The notes: generated from the sequence alone by a model not told the origin. Shown: positions 17,602 to 25,314, counted from the first letter of the stretch. The stretch: DNA of 28,144 nucleotides from an uncultured Bacteroidales bacterium (GCA_937907165.1 CALCUH010000024.1:1-28144), one strand, 5' to 3'. Translations and numbers: made by a program.

Positions 17602-18765
17602 TCAAGCTCCTCCTTTCGCCGCGAGTTGGTTGATGAGCGGGTTGGCGTACATCAGCCAGAATCTGCCTTGCAGGAAGGCGATGTCTTTGTTCGGAAGATT
17701 TATTTTGTCGATTTGTTTGGCGACGTAAGTCTCGAACTCCTCCTTCTCCTCTTTCGTGTATTGAACGCCCAAATGTTCGGTTGTTCCTCTCAAATTGTCC
17801 ATCGCCACGTAGTTGAGCGGGAAGATGCGGTAGTTCTCATGAATTTTGCGGTCGATGATGGTCGCCACCTTGTCGATGACGGTCTGACGGTCGTCCGCCT
17901 CGTCCACGTATTTGTCAATCTCCTCTGAGATGCAAGGCGTGATTTGCAGGGTGACGTCCCCTTTGAATCCGCGTACGCCCACGCCCATGCTTTCGATATC
18001 GTCCTCTGCGCTCTTCTTGAATTCGGCGTCGTCCCTTTTTTGCTGGAACTCTTTCGCCTTGAGGTAGTCGCATGAGTCGTATTTATAGGTGATGCTGATT
18101 GGCGTGATGTTCAGGTCGATGAAACTTTGCTTGATGCTTCCGCTTGCGCTGATGGAGAACATTTTGAGTAGGCTCTCTTGCGTGCGGTCGTCGGAATCCT
18201 TCGTGCGTCCTTCGCGTTGAGCGATCCATATGGAGGTGCGCTCCGTTGTGATCGCTTCCCTAATGTAGTGGGAGAGCGTTTGGAACGCCTCGAACAGCTC
18301 TCTTTTCGTGCCGCTGCGACGGACGAGGAAGCTCTTGTTCAGCTTCAGAGCGTCGGCAATCCAAGGACGGGCGCAGAGGTTGTCGCCGATAGCGTTCTCT
18401 GTCGTGGTGATGCCGTGCTTGTGCATGAGCGAGTTTAATATGCCCGCGTCCATGATGATATCCCTATGGTTTGAGATAAAGAGTTGCTTTTTTTTCGAGA
18501 AGATATGCTCTGTTCCGCTGAGTCTGTAGGTGCTTCCCGTAAGGTCGAGCGAGTGCAGGATGAGCGGTGCTATGAGCTGACCTTGAAATTCGTAGATGGA
18601 ACGCATCCCGCGTAGCCATTGGATGACCTCTTGCGGGTCTCTGTCCGGAAATATGGCGCGTGAGACGGATATGACCTGCGGGTCGCTGGTCATTCTTTCA
18701 ATGGCCTCTTTCACCTCTTCGTCTCTGTAGGGACGTATATCTTCGTAATTATAATTGGTATTCAT
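17602..18765 (-). CDS. PlsC/PlsB-like acyltransferase
   Basis: This 387-aa protein resembles the glycerol-phosphate acyltransferase superfamily. A block near residues 96-107 (FISNHRDIIMDA) corresponds to the NHxxxxD catalytic motif, and further on there is FLVRRSG and WIAQREGRTKD, matching the conserved FxxR and EGTR-like substrate-binding blocks. The spacing between H100 and D106 is five residues rather than the usual four (D102 is an alternative acid). There are no clear membrane helices. It likely transfers an acyl group to lysophosphatidate or another membrane lipid. It is the second gene of the operon, starting 11 bases after the glucosaminidase gene. The exact acceptor cannot be named. 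Confidence 0.75.
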   Translation of the reverse strand: MNTNYNYEDIRPYRDEEVKEAIERMTSDPQVISVSRAIFPDRDPQEVIQWLRGMRSIYEFQGQLIAPLILHSLDLTGSTYRLSGTEHIFSKKKQLFISNHRDIIMDAGILNSLMHKHGITTTENAIGDNLCARPWIADALKLNKSFLVRRSGTKRELFEAFQTLSHYIREAITTERTSIWIAQREGRTKDSDDRTQESLLKMFSISASGSIKQSFIDLNITPISITYKYDSCDYLKAKEFQQKRDDAEFKKSAEDDIESMGVGVRGFKGDVTLQITPCISEEIDKYVDEADDRQTVIDKVATIIDRKIHENYRIFPLNYVAMDNLRGTTEHLGVQYTKEEKEEFETYVAKQIDKINLPNKDIAFLQGRFWLMYANPLINQLAAKGGA

Positions 18766-18776
18766 CTTTTCTTCCT

Positions 18777-19598
18777 TTATTTGCTGATATAGACCACGTC
18801 TCCTGTGGCAGGTTGGGAGTTGTCTCCTCTTCTGACTTTATTATATCTGCGGATCTGCCATTTACGCAGTCCGAACTCGTCGGCGATGGATTCGTAGGAA
18901 TCTCCTCTCCTTGCCACCACGGATTTCTTTCTGCCTTCGGTGGAGACTCTGTGGTTGCCGTCGACAGGTATGCTGTCCATGGCGCTCTCTCTCAGATATT
19001 TCTTCTCTTGTGCTAGATTCTCGTAGTTGTTCGTTCCGTTGCCGCCTTCGCTTGGCGCGATGACGTCGTTAGGCATGTTGCCCAAGGCGATTTGGTCGTA
19101 TTGTTGCAGATTATAGGTCTCGATGAGCTCGATGAGCCTGTCCGCATAATCTTTCGCGGTCGCGTAGCCGCATGCTTTCAAGCCTTTCGCCCAACCTTTG
19201 TAGTCTGTTACTTGTAGTGCGAAGAGGGATTCGTATCTCTTTTTCTTAAGGAATTGCGAGTGGTCCTCGTAGGATTGTTCCGGCTTGCTGTATTTGCGGA
19301 AGCATTCCTGCTTCTGGTCGTCGTCGTGGTAGACTCTCTCTCCGGTCCAATCGTCGTGGCATTTGATGCCGAAGTGGTTGTTGCTCTTCTTTGCCAATTC
19401 GCTCAGGCCGGCGCCCGATTCCAGAATTCCCTGTGCGAGGGTGATGCTTGCCGGAATTCTGTGCTCCTTCATCTTCTCGATGGCTATCTGCGAGTATCTG
19501 TTGATGTAGTCGATGTTGACCTGTATCTTCTTCTGCGCCGCCGATAGGGAGCAGACATAAGCTAATATGCAGATGATTGTGACCGAAAATTTTCTCAT
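18777..19598 (-). CDS. Exported GH73-type glucosaminidase with LysM domain
   Basis: This 273-aa peptidoglycan hydrolase has a signal peptide (residues 1-20, VCSLSA before AQ). The glucosaminidase domain, residues 28-175, contains ITLAQGILESGAG with the expected catalytic glutamate E60, and then NNHFGIKC, FRKYSKPEQSYEDHSQFL and KGLKACGYATAKDYADRLI, all typical of the mannosyl-glycoprotein endo-beta-N-acetylglucosaminidase-like family. A low-complexity linker leads to a C-terminal LysM-like domain (residues 228-272, VVARRGDSYESIADEFG) for cell-wall binding. It should cleave between N-acetylglucosamine and N-acetylmuramic acid during wall growth or division. It is the first gene of the operon that includes the acyltransferase, radC and the deacetylase. 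Confidence 0.9.
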   Translation of the reverse strand: MRKFSVTIICILAYVCSLSAAQKKIQVNIDYINRYSQIAIEKMKEHRIPASITLAQGILESGAGLSELAKKSNNHFGIKCHDDWTGERVYHDDDQKQECFRKYSKPEQSYEDHSQFLKKKRYESLFALQVTDYKGWAKGLKACGYATAKDYADRLIELIETYNLQQYDQIALGNMPNDVIAPSEGGNGTNNYENLAQEKKYLRESAMDSIPVDGNHRVSTEGRKKSVVARRGDSYESIADEFGLRKWQIRRYNKVRRGDNSQPATGDVVYISK

Positions 19599-19609
19599 CT
19601 TTCCTTTTT

Positions 19610-19641
19610 TTTGTTTAATTTTACAAAGATAAGTGATTTTG
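19610..19641 (+). promoter_or_regulatory. Promoter of cytidine deaminase
   Basis: TTTG at 19610-19613 and TGATTTTG at 19634-19641 (seven of eight bases, counting the two free positions, of the -7 box) are 20 nt apart. Transcription would start near 19648, upstream of ATG 19668 but downstream of the earlier in-frame start at 19611. Confidence 0.5.
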
Positions 19642-19654
19642 GAACAACTAGAAA
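19624..19654 (-). promoter_or_regulatory. Promoter of the glucosaminidase-deacetylase operon
   Basis: Minus-strand TATCTTTG (19624-19631) is a full -7 match, with TTTC at 19651-19654 at a 19-nt spacing. It overlaps the divergent cdd promoter, so the two polymerases would compete. Confidence 0.55.
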
Positions 19655-19667
19655 GAAAAAACAGAAT

Positions 19668-20135
19668 ATGAATGTCAAGGAAATATGTTGCAGGGTAGAG
19701 GAGCTCTCGTGGAATGAATTGAGTGAGGGAGAGCGTGCTTTGGTCGAGTCGGCGAAGGAGGCGACTTCGGGTACTTATTCCCCTTATTCTAAATTTGCGG
19801 TGGGTGCCGCTTTACGCCTCTCGAATGGTGAGGTGGTGAAGGGAAGTAATCAGGAGAATGTCTCTTACCCGTGTGGCTTGTGCGCCGAACGTACCGCCCT
19901 ATTTTATGCGAATGCCGCCTTCCCGAACAATCCGGTGGAGATGTTGGCGATCGCCGCAAAAAACGAGTCCGGCTTCTTGCCTTCGCCGATTACTCCTTGT
20001 GGCGCTTGTCGTCAGGCGTTGTTAGAGACGGAGAACCGTTTTGGAAAGCCGATCACGATTCTGCTCTACGGAACGGAACGTGTCTACCGTGTGGCTAGTG
20101 TCGCCTCTTTGTTGCCTTTGCAGTTTGTCATGTGA
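19668..20135 (+). CDS. cdd: Cytidine deaminase
   Basis: This 155-aa enzyme hydrolyses cytidine and deoxycytidine to uridine and deoxyuridine in pyrimidine salvage. The zinc site is complete: the CAE motif (C72, E74) in PCGLCAERTA and PCxxC (C111, C114) in PCGACRQ. SPYSKFAVGAAL and NQENVSYP are the family's substrate-binding blocks. I chose ATG 19668 because the open frame upstream to 19611 adds 19 residues with no family similarity, and the predicted transcription start lies after 19611. The length equals that of tetrameric, small-type cytidine deaminases. Confidence 0.94.
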   Translation: MNVKEICCRVEELSWNELSEGERALVESAKEATSGTYSPYSKFAVGAALRLSNGEVVKGSNQENVSYPCGLCAERTALFYANAAFPNNPVEMLAIAAKNESGFLPSPITPCGACRQALLETENRFGKPITILLYGTERVYRVASVASLLPLQFVM

Positions 20136-20147
20136 TGAATTGTTGTA

Positions 20148-20165
20148 TTAAACAATGTTAAACAA
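20148..20165. repeat. Direct repeat TTAAACAA, spaced one helical turn, upstream of the SulP gene
   Basis: Two exact copies of TTAAACAA (20148-20155 and 20158-20165) start 10 bases apart, between cdd and the SulP gene. One-turn spacing is typical of a pair of protein-binding half-sites on one face of the helix, but no known regulator was recognised. Confidence 0.4.
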
Positions 20166-20209
20166 CATAAAAACGAATGGGCTTGCGAAGAAGTAATTGA
20201 AAAAATCAC

Positions 20210-20217
20210 TAACTTCG
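20210..20217 (+). promoter_or_regulatory. Possible -7 box of the SulP gene
   Basis: TAACTTCG differs from TAnnTTTG at one base. No good -33 box is present at the usual distance. It lies 31 bases before ATG 20249. Confidence 0.35.
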
Positions 20218-20248
20218 CGGCTCATTTTTTTAATTTAACATTGTGGAT

Positions 20249-21976
20249 ATGAAAGCATCGTTTTCTGATGTCTTTGCTCCGAGATTGTTCTCGTGTTTAA
20301 AGGGTTATGATAAGAGTCGTTTCGTGACGGATTTGATGGCGGGTGTCATCGTTGGTATTGTCGCTATTCCTTTAGCCATCGCATTTGGTATCGCTTCGGG
20401 CGTGGGTCCTACGGAGGGCTTGCTGACGGCTATCATAGCAGGTTTCCTGATTTCTTTCTTCGGCGGTACGAAAGTGCAGATCGGTGGTCCTACCGGCGCT
20501 TTCATCGTTATTATCTATGGTATTATCCAACAATATGGGCTGAGCGGATTGACCATCGCCACGATTATGGCGGGTGTGCTCCTGATTTTTATGGGCCTTT
20601 TCCGCTTGGGTAGCGTCATCAAGTTTGTCCCTTATCCTGTGATTGTAGGTTTCACGGGTGGTATCGCCTTGACGATCTTCTCCACTCAGATGAATGATCT
20701 TTTCGGCTTGGGTATCGAGAAGGTTCCTGCCGATTTCATCCATAAATGGATTTGTTATTTCCAAAACTTCGACCGTGTGAATTTCTGGGCGTTGGGTGTC
20801 GGCGTCATGAGTTTGCTCATCATCATCTTTACGCCTAAGGTCTCTAAGAAGGTGCCGGGTTCGTTGGTGGCTATCGTGGTGATGACTGTGGTCGTTTATC
20901 TTTTGAAAGCGTATGCTGGCGTCGACTGCATCCAGACTATCGGTGATTTGTATGAGTTGCCTTCTGGTGTTCCTGCTCCTCATTTGCCTGATATGGCGCT
21001 CGCCGAGGGGGAAACTTATGTGGGTCTCGTGCGCAGACTTTTCCCTGCTGCCTTCACCATCGCTATCTTGGGCGCTATTGAGTCTCTGCTTTCCGCTATG
21101 GTGGCGGATGGTGTGACGGGCGACAAGCATGATTCCAATACGGAGTTGATTGGTCAGGGTATCGCGAATGTGGTGGTTCCTTTCTTTGGCGGAATTCCTG
21201 CTACCGGCGCTATCGCTCGTACCATGACGAATATTAATAACGGTGGACGTACTCCTATCGCTGGTATCGTGCATGCGGTCATCCTTCTTTTTGTGCTTCT
21301 TTTCTTGGGTCAATTGGTGGGATACATTCCTATGCCTTGTCTTGCGGGCGTTTTGATTGTGGTCTCTTACAACATGAGCGGCTGGCGTTCGTTCGTCTCC
21401 CTCTCCAAGAGTCCTAAGTCTGATTTCTCCGTGCTCATCGTCACTTTCATCCTGACGGTCGTGTTCGACTTGACCGTGGCTATCGAGATCGGTTTGCTCT
21501 TGGCTGTGTTGCTTTTCATGCGCCGTGTCAACGAGTCTTCCATCATCCGTGTCTTCCGTGATGAAATCGATCCGGGCGAGAACCTTGACGTTACCGTGCA
21601 CGAGGAGAAGCTTCATATTCCTGATGGCGTGAGCGTTTACGAAATCGACGGTCCTTATTTTTTCGGTATCGCCAATAAGTTTGATGAGATTATGATGGAG
21701 GTGGCGGAGACGCCTAAGGTGCGTATCATCCGTATGAGGAAAGTTCCTTTTATGGATTCGACGGGTCTGCACAACTTGGAGAATCTTTGCGTGCAGTCGC
21801 AGCGTATGAATATTAAGGTGGTGCTCTCGGGTGTCAACAAGCATGTGCGCTCCATGTTGCTCAAGGCTAAGTTCGACCGTTTGATTGGTGAGGAGAATAT
21901 CTGCTCTAATATCAACGAGGCGCTGGCGAAGGCGGGCTCATACGTAGGCGTGGAGCCTGATGCGACGCAGAAATGA
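20249..21976 (+). CDS. SulP family anion transporter with STAS domain
   Basis: This 575-aa inner-membrane transporter is of the SulP/SLC26 family, which moves sulfate, bicarbonate, dicarboxylates or other anions. Residues 10-430 hold the transmembrane core, with VIVGIVAIPLAIAFGIASGV, GGTKVQIGGPTGAFI (the hallmark SulP signature) and GGIPATGAIARTMTNINNGG. Residues 450-560 are a cytoplasmic STAS domain (VSVYEIDGPYFFGIANKF, PFMDSTGLHNLENL), the part resembling anti-sigma-factor antagonists. I start at ATG 20249 rather than GTG 20243. Bicarbonate (BicA-like) or sulfate transport are both possible; no carbonic anhydrase or sulfur genes adjoin it. A strong terminator follows. Confidence 0.92.
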   Translation: MKASFSDVFAPRLFSCLKGYDKSRFVTDLMAGVIVGIVAIPLAIAFGIASGVGPTEGLLTAIIAGFLISFFGGTKVQIGGPTGAFIVIIYGIIQQYGLSGLTIATIMAGVLLIFMGLFRLGSVIKFVPYPVIVGFTGGIALTIFSTQMNDLFGLGIEKVPADFIHKWICYFQNFDRVNFWALGVGVMSLLIIIFTPKVSKKVPGSLVAIVVMTVVVYLLKAYAGVDCIQTIGDLYELPSGVPAPHLPDMALAEGETYVGLVRRLFPAAFTIAILGAIESLLSAMVADGVTGDKHDSNTELIGQGIANVVVPFFGGIPATGAIARTMTNINNGGRTPIAGIVHAVILLFVLLFLGQLVGYIPMPCLAGVLIVVSYNMSGWRSFVSLSKSPKSDFSVLIVTFILTVVFDLTVAIEIGLLLAVLLFMRRVNESSIIRVFRDEIDPGENLDVTVHEEKLHIPDGVSVYEIDGPYFFGIANKFDEIMMEVAETPKVRIIRMRKVPFMDSTGLHNLENLCVQSQRMNIKVVLSGVNKHVRSMLLKAKFDRLIGEENICSNINEALAKAGSYVGVEPDATQK

Positions 21977-22009
21977 CGAATTGAAATCTTATAAACTATG
22001 TTAATCCAA

Positions 22010-22050
22010 ACTCCTCACTGTCGCTCGCGATGGTGGGGAGTGCTTTTTTT
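22010..22050 (+). terminator. Terminator of the SulP gene
   Basis: A 14-bp stem with several wobble pairs (ACTCCTCACTGTCG with CGATGGTGGGGAGT) is followed within two bases by seven T residues. Confidence 0.85.
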
Positions 22051-22084
22051 AGGTTGAAATGTTTCCCGTTTATTATTGTGGTAT

Positions 22085-22122
22085 AAAAAAAGGAGCCGCC
22101 GATGTAGTTTCCGACGGACTCC
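22085..22122 (-). terminator. Minus-strand terminator with no gene upstream
   Basis: Read on the minus strand, GGAGTCCGTCGG and its partner TCGGCGGCTCC form a stem followed by seven T residues (22091 to 22085). No protein gene enters it from the right, as the next gene there runs on the plus strand. It implies a separate minus-strand transcript. Confidence 0.75.
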
Positions 22123-22335
22123 AATCTAGAAAAACAATACTTTTCTACAAACAAACAGTAGACGTTTTGGGAGTCTAATGTTGAATATAATAGACGTTCC
22201 CAAACGGAAACCATTTGTTTGTGGCTACCTTCTTTGGTATATGTGATGATATATGATAATCTATCACATTAACACTTGATATGTATGAGAAAATCGGATT
22301 GTTTGATAACGAATTTTCTCAGGAAACATCTATTT
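22085..22335 (-). ncRNA. Candidate structured non-coding RNA
   Basis: About 250 bases with no credible protein contain four consecutive hairpins on the minus strand. They are TGAGAAAAT/ATTTTCTCA (22286-22321, perfect 9-bp arms); ATGTGAT/ATCACAT (22241-22269); a long rod of a 12-bp stem (22147-22158 with 22211-22222), a 4x4 internal loop, a 14-bp bulged stem (22163-22177 with 22191-22206) and a 13-nt loop; and the terminator. A promoter-like sequence precedes it at 22342-22374. I know no family with this exact layout. The 6S/Bacteroidales-1 RNA is worth testing, but the usual single closing stem with a large open bubble is not evident. The exact 5' end is a guess. Confidence 0.45.
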
Positions 22336-22341
22336 ACATCG

Positions 22342-22374
22342 CGAATATAGGGATAAATCTTTTTGATATACAAC
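22342..22374 (-). promoter_or_regulatory. Possible promoter of the candidate ncRNA
   Basis: Minus-strand TATATTCG (22342-22349), one base off TAnnTTTG, has GTTG 21 nt upstream. Each box has one mismatch. It lies back to back with the plus-strand promoter of the GH43 gene. Confidence 0.35.
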
Positions 22375-22389
22375 TATTTGGAAGAAAAT

Positions 22390-22420
22390 TTCGTAATCGT
22401 TTTTATTTGCCTTATCTTAG
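22390..22420 (+). promoter_or_regulatory. Promoter of the GH43 gene
   Basis: TTCG at 22390-22393 and TATCTTAG at 22413-22420 are 19 nt apart; each differs from the consensus by one base. Transcription would begin near 22427, giving a leader of 20-30 nt. Confidence 0.45.
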
Positions 22421-22456
22421 CGCAATCTATTACGTGGATTTTAAATGGGTATTATC

Positions 22457-25297
22457 ATGAAAAACGCTTTGCTTAGATATGTTATCGCCTTGTCGGCTCT
22501 TTTCTTCCCTCTTTGCGCTTCCTCCTTCGGGGCGAATGTGAGGAATAATGGTGTCTATTATATTTTCCACTCGTCAGGTATGGCGCTCTCTTCGGTGGAC
22601 GATGTGCCTAATTTGCATACGTTCAATGCGGGTGATCCTCAGAAGTTTCAGTTTGTCTCTTCGGGTGGACGTTACCTCATCAAGAGCGTGCAGCGGAGTA
22701 AAAACTTAGGCAAGACGGGCGACTGGAATACGGAGTTCACCTCTTCGACGGGTAGTGCCGCTCAGTTTACGGTGGAGGATGCTGGCGGAGATTATGTGAA
22801 GTTCAAATGCGCCGAGAATAGTTTGTATCTTGGCACGGACGGAACCGCTCCCGGCGCTAACGTTTATTCGGATAAGAATGGTAAGGAGTCTCTGCACTTC
22901 TGGTATCTGCGGGAGGCGGGTGCCTCTTCCTTGATTACGGATGGTTTGTCGATGACGATCGATAAGGCGGAGGCTCGTTTGTCTGCTACTCCGCAGGGCG
23001 ACGGGGAAGGGGAGTATCCTTTGTCGGCGGTTGAAACGCTGCGCAAGGCAATCTCTCAGGCGAAGTCTATCTTGGGGTCTTCCTCTTCTCAAACTGAAAT
23101 CGTGGAGGCTACGACGGATTTGGCGAACGCACTAAATGATTATAATGCGAAACGTAACTTGCCTTTCGCTTCGGACGTGAAGTATTTCATCGTCCATGCG
23201 AGCAACCGCTACCTCTCCAACGAGAATGGTATGGTGCAGATAAAGAACCCTTCTTCTTCGGAGAAGTGCCAGTTCCTCTTCGAACCGCTCTCGGATGGCA
23301 CGTATGCGGTGCGCAACGTGAGTTCCAATTCGTATCTCTCCGCTTCGGGCGAGTATGACGTGAAAATGGTTTCGGGTAGTTCTTCCTCTGCGGCTCGCTT
23401 TAAAATCGCTTATGCGCCCGACGAGGAGTATTATGTGCGTTTCCAATGCCTCTCCAATAGTAAGTTCTTGGGTACTGACGGCACTTCCGATGGTAAAGGT
23501 GTCTATAGCGACAAAAGTGGTTCGGATGGTAAGCATTATTGGCATCTGGAGCGTGTGGACGCTCCGAAAGGGCCTCGTTCTTCGTTCCTCATCGGAAGCT
23601 CTGCCATTCGTTTGGGTGTGAACTGGTACGACGAGGAGGGTAATCATATCAATGCTCATGGCGGTTGTGTCTTGTATGAGAATGGCAAGTATTATTGGTT
23701 CGGCGAGAACTATCGCGCGAATCCTGTGCGTAGCAATGGTATCGTTTGCTACTCTTCTTCTGATCTTTATAACTGGAAACGTGAGGGTATGGCTTACCAA
23801 TGTCCCGAACAGCCTCTCCGTAGCGACAATCAGGACATGAACTACGGACGTACCTTGGAGCGCCCTAAGGTGATGTATTGTCCGAATACGGGCAAGTATG
23901 CGATGTGGGTGCATTGGGAAAACGGGTCTGGTTATGCTGCGTCGCGTGTGGCTATTCTTTATGCGGACAAAATCACGGGGCCTTATACTTTCGTGAAAAC
24001 GATGCGACCGAGGGGCGACGAACAGCCTTCCGGATCCCGTGACCAGACGCTGATGTTCGACAAGGATTATAACGCGGGCTTCCATTTCGGCTCCGCGGAG
24101 GAAAATATGACGATGCATGGTACGTTGCTGACGAAGGATTTCTTGGATCTGTCCAACACGTGGGAACGTATGTTCGTGAAGAAACAGTATGAGGCGCCTG
24201 CCATTTTCAAGTATCATAAACGTTTTGTGGCAATCACTTCGGGTTGTACGGGCTGGGACCCTAACCCGGGACACTCTTCCTATTCTCAAATGCCGCTTAC
24301 GGGTTGGGAGGACAACGGAAATCCTTGTGTGGACGCACATAATAACACCTCTTATTGTAGCCAAAGCAATTATGTATTCAAGGTGCCGGGTAAGTATGAC
24401 GCGTATATCTATATGGGCGATCGTTGGAAGGGTGGCGACTATTTCAGCGACGCGAACGTGGGCGAGTCTTGGCATATTTGGTTGCCTATCGATATGCGTT
24501 CGGGCTATCCGATCATCCGTTTCTATTCGGAGTGGAGCCTTGATTTGTTCGACGACTTGAACCGTTACCGCCGTGTGGCTGAGTTCGAACCGGGCAAAAT
24601 CTACTCTTTGCTCTCCCGCAACGCTAACAAGCTTTTGTCGGAGAAGGATGGCAGACTCTCCCTGACGGAGGATAATGATGACATCAACCTCTCTTTCCGC
24701 ATATCGGCAACCGATGGCTATTATATTCTGACGGATCTTGCGTCGGGTAGGGCGTTGGATGCTTCTGACGGCAAACTCGCCTTGCGTGATTCTTCCGGAT
24801 CTTTTGAGCAACAATGGAAGATTGTCTCCGCCGGAACGCATGACGGTTATTACTATTTCTATCCTCGTAGCGCTTCCTCTTCCGCTCTGACGAATTTTAG
24901 CGCTTCGCCGACAGCCAACGGTGCGGCTGGCTTGGGAAATGCGGCGAAGAGCCTTAATTGTCAGTTCGCTTTCTGCTTTGATTCCCGCAAGGTGCGCTAT
25001 GCGCCTATCGAGGATGAGTCCGACGGCTCGTATGAGAAGTGGATTGAGTCGAAGGGTTACACGAAGGTGGATCTCACAGAGGTGAAGAACCCTGCTCTTC
25101 CTGAAAGTGAGTTGCGGATTTTTGTGGAGGAGAATCGTTTGCTTATTCTCTCGCCGACCAACACGAACGTTTCCGTTTATAGCGTGGATGGACGCTTGGT
25201 TCTTTCTTTCGAGGCGGAAGCGGACGTGGCCTCTTCACACGAGCTGGTGCCGGGCGTCTACGTGGTGAACGGCAAAAGTGTGGTGGTCGGGTTGTGA
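22457..25297 (+). CDS. Secreted GH43 (subfamily 24-like) enzyme with three beta-trefoil-like modules
   Basis: This 946-aa protein starts at ATG 22457 (MKNALLRYVIALSALFFPLC, a normal signal peptide); an in-frame ATG at 22445 adds four residues. Numbers below count from 22445. Residues 30-155 and 240-370 are two similar beta-trefoil-like modules, both ending LGTDGT...VYSDK...H-x-W-x-L, separated by a short helical segment (about 165-235). Residues 385-715 are a five-bladed GH43 domain; WYDEEGNHINAHGG with YYWFGEN and ERPKVMYCP resembles the exo-beta-1,3-galactanase subfamily, known to lack the usual GH43 catalytic Asp base, and no Asp is seen at that site here. Residues 715-860 are a third, ricin-like trefoil. 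The C-terminus (VSVYSVDGRLVLSF, VPGVYVVNGKSVVV) looks like a T9SS type A signal. Likely target: beta-1,3-galactan or arabinogalactan. Confidence 0.82.
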   Translation: MKNALLRYVIALSALFFPLCASSFGANVRNNGVYYIFHSSGMALSSVDDVPNLHTFNAGDPQKFQFVSSGGRYLIKSVQRSKNLGKTGDWNTEFTSSTGSAAQFTVEDAGGDYVKFKCAENSLYLGTDGTAPGANVYSDKNGKESLHFWYLREAGASSLITDGLSMTIDKAEARLSATPQGDGEGEYPLSAVETLRKAISQAKSILGSSSSQTEIVEATTDLANALNDYNAKRNLPFASDVKYFIVHASNRYLSNENGMVQIKNPSSSEKCQFLFEPLSDGTYAVRNVSSNSYLSASGEYDVKMVSGSSSSAARFKIAYAPDEEYYVRFQCLSNSKFLGTDGTSDGKGVYSDKSGSDGKHYWHLERVDAPKGPRSSFLIGSSAIRLGVNWYDEEGNHINAHGGCVLYENGKYYWFGENYRANPVRSNGIVCYSSSDLYNWKREGMAYQCPEQPLRSDNQDMNYGRTLERPKVMYCPNTGKYAMWVHWENGSGYAASRVAILYADKITGPYTFVKTMRPRGDEQPSGSRDQTLMFDKDYNAGFHFGSAEENMTMHGTLLTKDFLDLSNTWERMFVKKQYEAPAIFKYHKRFVAITSGCTGWDPNPGHSSYSQMPLTGWEDNGNPCVDAHNNTSYCSQSNYVFKVPGKYDAYIYMGDRWKGGDYFSDANVGESWHIWLPIDMRSGYPIIRFYSEWSLDLFDDLNRYRRVAEFEPGKIYSLLSRNANKLLSEKDGRLSLTEDNDDINLSFRISATDGYYILTDLASGRALDASDGKLALRDSSGSFEQQWKIVSAGTHDGYYYFYPRSASSSALTNFSASPTANGAAGLGNAAKSLNCQFAFCFDSRKVRYAPIEDESDGSYEKWIESKGYTKVDLTEVKNPALPESELRIFVEENRLLILSPTNTNVSVYSVDGRLVLSFEAEADVASSHELVPGVYVVNGKSVVVGL

Positions 25298-25314
25298 TGC
25301 CGGATATAAAATTG

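Noticed and set aside
19611..19667. Longer N-terminus for cytidine deaminase
   Set aside because: The 19 extra residues do not match the family, and the predicted promoter places transcription start after this point.
20372..21844. Long open frame of 490 codons on the minus strand inside the SulP gene
   Set aside because: It is His/Arg/Asp-rich with no recognisable domain and lies fully antisense to a clear transporter, so it is a by-product of that gene's codon use.
21996..22214. 72-codon minus-strand frame in the SulP-GH43 intergenic region
   Set aside because: It runs through the orphan minus-strand terminator and into the SulP terminator hairpin, and has no promoter or start signal fitting its ATG. 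The hairpins explain the region better.
22085..22335. Direct assignment as 6S RNA
   Set aside because: A single closing stem around a large central open bubble could not be traced by eye; the hairpins are separate. Left as a hypothesis for a covariance search.
23132..24841. Open frame of 569 codons on the minus strand inside the GH43 gene
   Set aside because: Low-complexity Arg/Ile/Thr-rich translation antisense to a well-supported enzyme; no start signal or domain.
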